This document shows positions 36,946 to 46,795 of a stretch of DNA of 64,000 bases, piece after piece (the first letter of the stretch is position 1; every line of letters starts with the position of its first letter). A model generated the notes under the pieces. That model was not told the origin of the DNA, did no database searches, and was given only the letters and a program-made list of their open reading frames with translations. Made by a program: the position numbers and the translations under genes. Source of the DNA: Sipunculus nudus (taxonomy: Eukaryota > Annelida > Sipuncula > Golfingiida > Sipunculidae). The DNA is taken from the NCBI GenBank assembly GCA_026874595.1, contig CM049307.1:97646330-97710329 (forward strand), written 5' to 3'.

Positions 36946-37550
36946 ATACACTAAAGCTAATCCTTCTTTCGTAAAAGCCAAGGAAATACCTGGCTTAAAT
37001 GCTTCATTATATTCGATTTTTGTTTCTCTCAGTATCAGCACCGGTGTTCGGGTGTATGGAGAGTCCTGGGATAGCCAGCGGATGATTTTGTAAAATGGTA
37101 GTCGACAAGTAATCGGCAAGAATAAGAGAACATTATGTAGTAATCTGCATTTTCAGGCAACAGCATACTTACCAAATGTGTATTTTTGTGTGAACACGGA
37201 TTCTAGAAGATTTATTTGAGAAAGGAAACTAAGTTTAATCTCCTTTTTTGATATTACAAATCTACTCTGAAGAAATCGGATTCGAAGTTTAGAGGACCTT
37301 TGATGTAATTCTGTTAATTTTTGTAGTGTTAATGTCATAAGCGGATTAATACTCCCAGGAGATCTCTGGTCTCTTGTACTGTAGGTGGATAATGGTTCAG
37401 GATTCGCACTACTTATGGCTTAATCGATTGCCATACCCGTGCTTGGGTTTTTTAATTTGCTTTGATTTCAGTCTGTCTCAGTTTTATGAAAAACAATTGT
37501 ACAACGTATTATCTGTATAAGAAAAGGCTGTTTTGTACCCTGTGAGTAAA
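36946..37550. other. Intergenic, no gene recognised
   Basis: Two minus-strand open frames of about 60 codons (36931-37119 and 37153-37338) show no motif. I see no repeat. Confidence 0.4.
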
Positions 37551-38175
37551 GGTAAACAAACACTGGTGCGTGCGTCACGCGGGCGACAAGACTGCAAAAA
37601 TCGCGTCCCTATTAATGTTTTCAGACAAAGCACACTGGGGCGGGCGGCAGGCGGGGGCACGTGGGCGGCAACGCGGCGAGTTTATGCGATCGCTCCTGGA
37701 GAGATTTTGTGCTGCTTGCCGCGCGAATCGCGTGCGGATATCTTGTGCGTATATTTGTTTCTATTGTTTATTTAGTAAAATACTTAAAATTTACACCTTT
37801 TTAATACGTATACTTCAATATATAGACTATCATATGAATAGATATTACGTATATGTAAATTTTAAATATATCTATTCACATTGAACGATATTCTTTTAAA
37901 ATAATAAATCATAATCATTGTTCACCGATAACATGTGTACTTTATGAAGTTTACGCCAAACAGAGGTATATTTCTTAGACAAACATATAAAATACAAGAA
38001 AAAAAGCTTGATATTCCATAGCTATTCCATGAAATTATCCGCATGCCACCCGCGCCAGAGTGTTTTGAAAATGCCGCTTACATGCCGCGTGAACGATTGC
38101 CGCCCGCTTGTCGGACACCAGCTTTCCGCTCCCATGTGTTTTGTCGTGATTGGCTGTTTACTTTGCATCAAGATG
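37551..38175. other. CpG-rich ends around an AT-rich core; possible non-autonomous element
   Basis: 37560-37745 and 38040-38150 are far richer in CG than their surroundings. Both carry GGGCGGCA-like words: GGGCGGCAACGCGGC on plus near 37662, and GGGCGGCAATCGTTC on minus near 38105. The core is AT-rich. Outer edges share only a weak inverted match (GTAAACA at 37552 and TGTTTAC at 38155). A MITE or a small CpG island are both possible. The open frames here (37533-37884) look accidental. Confidence 0.3.
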
Positions 38176-39392
38176 ATTTTATGACATGTCTTGATAAAAA
38201 GTTTTCAATTTATTTTACAAATTACAAACTCGGTACAAGGCTGTGTGTTAAACCAGTATTAATAAACCTGAATTAAAGTATTGAAATCAAATTAAAAAAA
38301 AATACGCCTGATAAATCTTGAAGGCTGGTAAAATTTCTGCCCTATCTGTTTAAATTTATTCTAATTAAAAGCCCTGAATTAATGTTATGCACTTAAATAA
38401 ATATTAGTGATTAATGTGGACTATGTCATTAGAACTGGGTGTCATTGATGATAAAGATCTTAACACCTACAGAAAATAATTAAAACCCAAGTGCGTAAGT
38501 GCGTATTTACGTGTTCATTCATGAAATCCCCCCCCCCCCCCCACACACTGGAGAATTTTCGGGAACCGGATCTGCGCAAGATGAAGGATTACAAAACGTA
38601 AGGAAAATAATGGGTCTAGTATGATAGTCATTAAAAATATTAAATACAATAAAAGATGCTAAATTATCCAAGGTTTGGTTCCGAACTCTACAAACTAAAC
38701 TGTTTATATTATCGACCTTTTATCAGTATCACCGAAATATGGTCTCCAGATATACGGCAGATAAACACTCGCATATATACACAGATTTTAAAAAGGAACG
38801 GTATCAGCGCCATGCAGACATTAATAAAAATAAGAGATATAATGAATTATCTCGAGGCAAAAACCCCGATGTGGCAAAGGCTTTACCTTTATACCAGTAC
38901 CACGTCATATTGTGTTAACAACATACCAGCGGAGCAAACGAATGACATTTGCACCAGATTTCAAACAAATACAACGATTGTATTTTAATATTTTATTTAT
39001 TTGTGACTTCCTATTATCTGAACCAAACGGTAGATACACAACGATCTTGGTACTGACACATTTTCTAAAAAGAAAATATGAAAATACATTTCTTCGTGCG
39101 ACGTAAGATCGCACATTCATATTGTGTCCTAAGCACTTCACATAGTAATTGACATTATGTCACATAATAACTCTACAATAACAATATATATATTAAAAGG
39201 TGGGTATTATATTTTTTTTTCAATACCCGACAATATCAACCCCACATATTAAATATCATACTGTTATCAACATCATAATATTCACTACGGATAAACATAC
39301 AATCACTTTAAAGAATGGAGAAAAACATCTATGTGATACGAGTCAAATAGTAATACATTTTGTCTATACTCTTGATATGTATATGTCAAATG
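38176..39392 (-). other. 3' flank of GPCR 2 and intergenic sequence
   Basis: A poly-C tract is at 38528-38542. Minus-strand AATAAA signals (TTTATT on plus, about 38995) lie some 400 bases after the receptor stop and could end its transcript. A 110-codon plus-strand open frame at 38656-38988 has no domain. Confidence 0.35.
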
Positions 39393-40726
39393 TCAAGCTG
39401 TTTTAGCACACAAAACTAGATTTATCAGCGCCTGACGGAACTTTCGACCAAAGCATATATACATAATGAAATTGGTTGATGAGTTAATCACTTGGAACAG
39501 GGAGACGGTTTCTGAAAAATAAAAGTAAAAAGTTCCACACCCGGATTTGCCGCCTTGGGCGACCTCAATGGCGCGTCGGATGGGGTTCCAGATTTTCAAT
39601 AACAGATACCCGAAAACGATGGCCACCTGAACTTTTGTGACGTCATCACGCGCAGCCGAGAATCCCGTCAGCTCCTTACGGATGTTGTTTGCGCGGTGAA
39701 TTGCCCGGATGAGTTTGGTTACCAGTATGACCAGGACAGAGACCGGCAAAAAATAGAAACACATCAAGTAGAGGACGGTGTGATACCCGACTTGATAAAT
39801 TTCACTCTGACCTAATACGTTGAGTTTTTTAACTACTTTACCTCCTGCGTAGATGACGTAAAAGTCAAAGAACCGGGGGAGGTTGAGGAGGATTGCCATG
39901 ACAACCAAAATTGCAAGATTTTTCCTTGCGCGAGTGGTACAGCAGAGTTGGGCGGCTTTGTGAGGTCTGCAGACAGCGATATATCTGTACACGGTGATAA
40001 ACACAGTTACTCCAGACTGCAGGGTATTTGTTATTGATACAATTGGCCATCCGTAAAACAACATGTACGGATAAACATCCATGAACGGTTTATAACGCAT
40101 CAAGTCAATAAAGAATTTAGGAATTACTCTCATGGCAAATAAGCCCGCCAGCAGCAGAGAGTCACTTACCAGTAGCGCTGAGAGGAAAAACGATGACGCC
40201 ATCTTGGATTCCGTTTTGGTCAGCGCAGTCACAGATAAAGTGTTCCCTACTATCCCAATGATACAAAACGCTCCGTTGGCCATGGAAATGCCAAACACAT
40301 AGTTGTTGCAGAATTCTTTCTGTTCCCTGCTGTCTGCTCGAAAAGCTGGTTTGTTCATCACTTTGTCTGTTGTATTATCTTGTGTAACACTTTTAGCTCG
40401 TGTAATAGTATTATCTCGAGTAACAGAATTGACAGACGTCAGAGAAGCCAAAATCACAGACGTCTCAGTGTTTGCTTTCGTACCGTTCAGCTCAGCAGGT
40501 TCAGTTTTATCAATCACTGATTTCACAGCTCCCGTACACCGATCGGATACTGTAGTCAAGTCGTCATAGTTCGTTTTAACAGAAGTGACATCATCCTCAA
40601 AAGATTTTGTGAAGATTTGATCCGGTACCGTTGTAGGGCTAGTAGTCGTTCCAGTGATGACAGGGGCAGTTTCACAAAGAACGGTCACCTGACCTGTAAG
40701 GACTATTGCTGCGAAGAAGCTTAGTC
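39393..40726 (-). CDS. FMRFamide-receptor-like class A GPCR, main coding exon (GPCR 2)
   Basis: This is a paralogue of GPCR 1. Counting by eye over 121 residues from TM1 to the end of TM4, 90 are identical. Numbered from GTG at 40688, the ectodomain is long and Thr/Ser-rich (residues 1-126), with TM1 from about 131. Marks are GN (148-149), YRYIAVCRP (234-242), NLPRFFD (269-275), AARDDVTKVQVAIV (345-358, identical in GPCR 1) and INSSTNFIMY (401-410). As in GPCR 1, D/E-R-Y is Y-R-Y, TM3 has no outer cysteine, and C127 and C384 could pair. The exon starts after a splice acceptor (minus TTTAAAG, AG at 40728-40727) with LSFFAAIVLTGQ, a signal-peptide core. The intron phase and codon split (|GA then Leu) match GPCR 1. 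A likely first exon is at 41702-41717. The gene converges on GPCR 1. Confidence 0.85.
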
Positions 40727-41701
40727 CTTTAAAGAAAGAAAAAAGTTATGTTACTAGTAAAGACTTGTTTTGTAATATCCAAGATGTTCTGAGTAAGTCA
40801 TATCAAATGGGAAACATAATTTTCTTTACAATATATAATTTGAAACATAATATATCAAGTTTGCAAGTTGATATAATTTCCTGATTTACCCATTTTAATA
40901 TATACGACTGTAAACTGGTGGCATTCGTTCATTTTTCGTGGTGTCATAATAATCTCCTATAAAGCCAAAACAAAAAAAAGGTATGGTTCTCAGGCACTTT
41001 TTTAGAAATCCATGCGGGCGGGCGGTATTTTTACGTCAAATGATAAGGGAAAAGCTTGATAATAACAGATTTATTTTGCTAAACAAGTAAGGGCACTACA
41101 TAACAAAGGAAATTGTATGATTTTATCTTATTGAAAGAAATGTCCGAGCGGCTGCAGCTCAAAATTTCTATTGAACATAAAAAAAAATGTTTTGATGTGG
41201 GAAAAATTTTTTGATGTGGGGGTTTAAAATTAATGCGGGTGGTGCCTCAGAACCATACCTTTTATTTTATTTGGCCTTAAATTGTCTCAAACTGCAAAAG
41301 GAACTACATGAAATTACATTGCAACAGTCCCTTCTAGGTGTACAGGCGGGGAATCGTGCATTGCCCTTCGTGTACCAGAAAATAAACTGAGCATCCATAG
41401 CATCCAGCACGCCAGGCCACCGTCACGATCACTGAACACTATACAGTCTACCTATTAAAATGTGCCGTATTGCACTGCCGTATAAAACGTAGTATTCATA
41501 ATGCATTTAAAGGAGCTCTGAAGTAAATCAATTCCTAAATGCATTAAACACTCCTCAGACAAACTATCCTTTCAAAATTTCATAAAAGTATATAAATTTC
41601 AAAATCTACTTATATCATATTTTCTTTTCAATAATTTAACAAAAAATTTAAATGATGATATTACTAAATTTCACTTTTGATGATAAAACATTACAAATTA
41701 C
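40727..41701 (-). other. Probable intron of GPCR 2
   Basis: The donor GTAATT (minus, starting at 41701) and acceptor TTCTTTAAAG (ending 40727) would remove 975 bases and join G|GA into a glycine codon. This is inferred from splice-like sequence only. Confidence 0.4.
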
Positions 41702-41717
41702 CTGACTGGATGTCCAT
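41702..41717 (-). CDS. Candidate first coding exon of GPCR 2
   Basis: On the minus strand, ATG GAC ATC CAG TCA G followed by GTAATT would encode MDIQS plus the first base of a glycine codon. Joined to the main exon this gives MDIQSGLSFFAAIVLTGQ, a well-formed signal peptide with cleavage expected soon after. The phase is exactly what the acceptor at 40727 needs. Such a short exon could arise by chance; a transcript would settle it. Confidence 0.4.
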
Positions 41718-42931
41718 TCTTAGGTTAAAAAGTTAACGCATACCAGCCACGCAGGGACAGGATCCGACGACGTTTAAACCTCAGCAAGACTGTCTCATTG
41801 GAAACTACGGGAGTTTAGTAGATTTGGCCTTAAATATCTTCCCGTGGTTCGCCGTGATTCGGTGAAACCTTTCAGGGGAGAGAGTGATCACCATGGTTAC
41901 CCGCACGTGTGGATAATTAAGTCCTCTAAGGAACTTCATAGGGTCCGTTCCCCGGGTTTATCCCTTTGAACTGGTCTGATATCATCCGTTATAATACGCC
42001 TCACTACTTTTGACGGGATAATGATGTCACATATCAGTGTCAAATTTCAAATGTCTCCCCGTTTACCGATTTGACCATTGGTTAAGAAAACCTATTTGCG
42101 CTTTTAAGTTTCTTTTTTTATGCACAAGTTGTCCCTTAATATGTTTGGTTTGAGTTCAGAGTATTTTCTTTAGTTGCTGATCATGAGGAAATTGAAGATG
42201 ATCTTATTACATTTCAGTGTATCCAGAATTCGTATGCTGAATAATCCCCCTTAAGTTGTGTGGATATAAGAGATCATTTACCCGAGCAAGTGAATGATCA
42301 TTTATATCGTTCTTGTCCTTTGCTCGAATGTTGTGTGTTGTGAAAGAAAGTATAACGTAGAATTTTTACTTTCATATTTTGTCACATATAATAAAAATAT
42401 ATCCTTTATTTTCGTCAAAATTAACCTGCCCAATCATTGTCGGGAGTCACCGGAAGTGGCGCTCATGAAAAGGAAAAGTTTCACCCCCCCCCCCCCCACG
42501 AATCCGTAATATATTGCTTCAGTTCAAACTGAGTTCAGTACAAACAAATATCACTGGGTTGGTAGAATAAAATGGATCTTTGGCAGTTTGCTGCCAGCAC
42601 AAGGTTGCATGATCGTGACCCGATCTTTATATCTCGCCTTTTTTTGAGTTTTCATTTTGCTGTGGGTAAAATGAAATTCTTAAAAGCATGATCAGTGCCG
42701 ATACCTGCATGTGTTCGCGAAATACGCAGCATAAAGGGGGTTTTCTAGGATGGCTCCGTATATACTAGTATCACTTAATTATATTGTGTTACGGAACCTT
42801 ATATCAACAGATCACGTATGCGTGATGAACATAAACTTTGTCATGGAGATAAAAAAAATCAGATTCTGTAACGTTAACGCTAGGCAGCGTGAGATGTCTA
42901 GGGGAATGAATAAAGAAAGTCAGTGGTTTTT
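41718..42931. other. Upstream of GPCR 2; no gene recognised
   Basis: The promoter of GPCR 2 would lie here if the first exon is right; no clear TATA or initiator stands out. A poly-C tract is at 42484-42497. Plus-strand open frames at 42294-42509 and 42750-42944 have no domain. Confidence 0.35.
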
Positions 42932-43570
42932 TGTTAACAAATAACTATTATTTATTCTTAAAACAACCCTAACATTACAATACACTAAAATCAATACAAT
43001 TACACAGTATAACAGCAGTATAACAATAAATCAGTACAATCACACATTAAAATAAACAAAGTGCAAAGTACCTGGATACCACCACTGTCACAGCAATGAG
43101 TCCTTTAAAATGTATAAGCCGGATGAAAAGTTTACTCAAATTCTCTCGGAGAATAACAGTCCAATGTAAAGCTCTTGTAACAATCCAGAAAGTAAACTGA
43201 AGACCAAATAAGATTCGTCACAAAATCCAGAAGAAAATCTGAAGAAAATCTATAATTGCTGCACTTATAAGAATAGGTCCCACAAACTGACATACACGCT
43301 TCCGTGTCAGCTGGAATATTGTCTCACCTCTCTCTCGGCTCTCAAACAGCCCCCTATTTAAAACTTTTCACCTCCAGCCGAGGACCTTCCATTGCTCGAA
43401 CATTCTAAAGAATCAAACACAGTACACACGTTCAAAGAACATACCAGAACAAAGCACGCTGTGTATCTAGGGTTTAACAAATGCGGATTAAACCGAGCCT
43501 GCAACATCCGGCCAGGCGTGGCCAGTTCAACACGAGCTTCGCGTGGCACACAAACAAAATGCCAACAACA
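42932..43570 (-). mobile_element. Candidate solo LTR
   Basis: Read on the minus strand, the segment could start TGTTGGCATTTTG and end TTGTTAACA. It has a TATA-like TTTAAATAGGGGGC (about 43362) and AATAAATAATAG (about 42955) in the order of a U3-R-U5 structure. The ends fit TG...CA. I see no internal retrotransposon region and no clear target-site duplication, so this could also be another interspersed repeat. Confidence 0.3.
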
Positions 43571-44055
43571 CATGGAACATCCGTGTGCACAATAAAACAA
43601 TCATCTGTAAGACCGCTGCATACAAAAAAAGGGGCACCTGTAACAATTGTCAGCATCTCAGTTTTCTGGATATACTATGTTTTTGGTTCAATTATAGGCT
43701 TTATTCCTTTATCTCTCAGTCACATTTCAATGGATCGTTCTTGCATATAGGTAATTTAATTTTAGTTTAGAACAGGTTTGTAGCCTGAACAACCTGAGAC
43801 CAAGACTGAGAATAAGACCTTTTATCAGAGACTTTGAACTCGATACCTTATGTTTACACATATGTTCTCTACTTATTATAGCAGAGTGTAAATGTTGTGT
43901 TTACATACGATTTTTTTACTGACATAAGATAGTGTAAACAGATAATAAATCACACCATGACATACCTGCCTTGTTGGTGCAACTTATTTACATAAAAACT
44001 AATGTATGTACATACCACTGGATTGAATAAACCATGTCACGAAGTAATGTCTCGA

Positions 44056-44258
44056 AAGGGGCGGATCTAGGATTTCGGAAAGGGGGGAGGGGGCGGGTAC
44101 CAATCCAGGTGGACTAATGAAAAACCCCAAAAAAGGTCCCAAGGTCACAAGGGGGGGGGGGGGTCCAGGGGGTCAAAAATTTTGTCTGAAACCATTAAAA
44201 TAAAGGTTGTTTTTGATGAAAAATGAGGGGGGGGGGCGGACCCCCGGATCCGCTTCTG
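44056..44258. mobile_element. hAT-like MITE, copy 1
   Basis: The left end AAGGGGCGGATCTAGG (44056-44071) and the right end, read inverted as CAGAAGCGGATCCGGG (44258-44243), form terminal inverted repeats. The interior is G-rich with no ORF. The right flank CTCCAGGA resembles the CTCCAGAA of the surrounding minisatellite, and the left flank is CTCGA, so an 8-bp target duplication with a decayed left copy is possible. The TIR type and 8-bp target suggest hAT. Confidence 0.6.
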
Positions 44259-45292
44259 CTCCAGGAATGTACATACATCTTGCTTGAATGAACTATGTCA
44301 CGATGTATATGTAATTTCTCCAGAAATGTACATACTACTGGATTAAATTAAATATGTCACGAAGTAATGTCGCCAGAATTGTACATGCCACTGGATTGAA
44401 TGAAGCATGTCACGAAGTAATGTCCCCAGAAATATACATACCACTGGATTGAATGGACTTTGTCACGAAATAATGTCCCCAGAAATGTACATACCACTGG
44501 ATTGAATGAACTATGTCACAAAGTAATGTCTCCAAAATGTACATAACACTGGATTGAATGAACTATGTCACAAAGTAATGTCTCCAGAAATGTACACACC
44601 ACTGGAATGAATGAATTATGTCACGGAGTAATGTCTTCAGAAATGTACACACCACTGGATTGAATGAACTATGTCACATAGTAATGTCTCCAGAAATGTG
44701 CACACCACTGGACTGAATGAACTATGTCACGAAGTAATGTCTCCAGAAATGTACACACCACTGGACTGAATGAACTGTGTCACATAGTAATGTCTCCAGA
44801 AATGTGCACACCACTGGACTGAATGAACTATGTCACGAAGTAATGTCTCCAGAAATGTACACACCACTGGACTGAATGAACTGTGTCACATAGTAATGTC
44901 TCCAGAAATGTACATACAACTGGATTAAATTAACTATGTCACGAAGTAATGTCTCCAGAAATGTACATACCACTGGATTGAATGAACCATGTCACGAAGT
45001 AATGTCCCCAGTAATATACATACCACTGGATTGAATGAACTATGTCACGAAATAATGTCCCCAGAAATGTACATACAACTGGATTGAATGAACTATGTCA
45101 CGAAGTAATGTCTCCGAAAAGTACATAACACTGGATTGAATGAACTATGTCACATAATTATGTCTCCAGAAATGTACACACCACTGGACTGAATGAACTA
45201 TGTCACGAAGTAATGTCTCCAGAAATGTACACACCACTGGACTGAATGAACTTTGTCACCGAGCAATGTCTCCAGAAATGTACACACCACTG
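44259..45292. repeat. 53-bp minisatellite, array 1 (about 19 units)
   Basis: The unit in pieces is ATGTACACACCACTGGATTG, AATGAACTATGTCACGAAGT, AATGTCTCCAGAA. AAATGTACACACC at 44587 recurs at 44640, 53 bp apart. Units vary at a few positions (ATAC/ACAC, GAAG/ATAG/GAGT). A single unit-like stretch also lies left of the MITE (about 44005-44055), so the MITE sits inside the array. Confidence 0.93.
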
Positions 45293-45788
45293 TGCCAACA
45301 ACACATGGAACATCCGTGTGCACAATAAAACAATCATCTGTAAGACCGCTGCATACAATAAAAGGGGCACCTGTAACAATTTTCAGTATCTGAGTTTTCT
45401 GGATATACTATGTTTTTGGTTCATTTATAGGCTTTATTCCCTTATCTCTCAGTCACATTTCAATGGATCGTTCTTGCATATAGGCAATTTAGTTTTAGTT
45501 TAGAACAGGTTTGTAGCCTGAACAACCTGAGACCAAGACTGAGAATAAGACCTTTTATCAGAGACTTTGAACTCGATACCTTATGTTTACACATATGTTC
45601 TCTACTTATTATAGCAGAGTGTAAATGTTGTGTTTACATACGATTTTTTTACTGACATAAGATAGTGTAAACAGATAATAAATCACACCATGACATACCT
45701 GCCATGTTGGTGCAACTTATTTACATAAAAACTAATGTATGTACATACCACTGGATTGAATAAACCATGTCACGAAGTAATGTCTCGA

Positions 45789-45988
45789 AAGGGGCGGATC
45801 TAGGATTTCGGAAAGGGGGGAGGGGGCGGGTTCCAATCCAGGAGGACTAATGAAAAACCCTAATAAAGGTCCCAAGGTCAGAAGGGGGGTTCCAGGGGGT
45901 CCAAAATGTTGTCTGAAACCATTAAAATAAAGGTTGTTTTTGATGAAAAATGGGGGGGGGGGGGGGCGGACCCGCGGATCCGCTTCTG
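45789..45988. mobile_element. hAT-like MITE, copy 2
   Basis: This copy was created by duplication of the block. It has the same left end at 45789 and right end at 45988 as copy 1, with substitutions and G-run length changes inside. Confidence 0.6.
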
Positions 45989-46795
45989 CTCCAGGAATGT
46001 ACATACATCTTGCTTGAATGAACTATGTCACGATGTATATGTAATTTCTCCAGAAATGTACATACTACTGGATTAAATTAACTATGTCACGCAGTAATGT
46101 CTCCAGAATTGTACAAACTACTGGATTAAATTAACTATGTCACGAAGTAATGTCTCCAGAAATGTACACACCACTGGATTGATTGAACCATGTCACGAAG
46201 TAATGTCCCCAGAAATATACATACCACTGGATTGAATTGACTATGTCACGAAATAATGTCCCCAGAAATGTACATACCACTGGATTGAATGAACTATGTC
46301 ACGAAGTAATGTCTCCAGAAATGTACACACCACTGGAATGAATGAAATATGTCACGGAGTAATGTCTCCAGAAATGTACACTCCACTGGAATGAATGAAC
46401 TATGTCACAAAGTAATATCTCCATTAATGTACACACCACTGGAATGAATGAACTATGTCACCGAGTAATGTCTCCAGAAATGTACACACCACTGGAATGA
46501 ATGAACTATGTCACAAAGTACTATCTCCATAAATGTACACTCCACTGGAATGAATGAACTATGTCACCGAGTAATGTCTCCAGAAATGTACACACCACTG
46601 GAATGAATGAACTATGTCACATAGTAATGTCTCCAGAAATGTACACTCCACTGGAATGAATGAACTATGTCACAAAGTAATATCTCCATAAATGTACACA
46701 CCACTGGAATGAATGAACTATGTCACCGAGTAATGTCTCCAGAAATGTACACACCACTGGAATGAATGAACTATGTCACCGAGTAATGTCTCAAG
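45989..46795. repeat. 53-bp minisatellite, array 2 (about 15 units)
   Basis: This has the same unit as 44259-45292. The later units favour ACTGGAATGAATG and CACCGAGTAATG or CACAAAGTAATATC, a local variant subset that shows expansion after the block duplication. Confidence 0.92.

Noticed and set aside
38656-38988. 110-codon open frame downstream of GPCR 2
   Set aside because: No recognisable motif and AT-rich composition like the surroundings; probably chance.
43358-43600. 80-codon minus-strand open frame
   Set aside because: It lies inside the candidate LTR and shows no protein domain.
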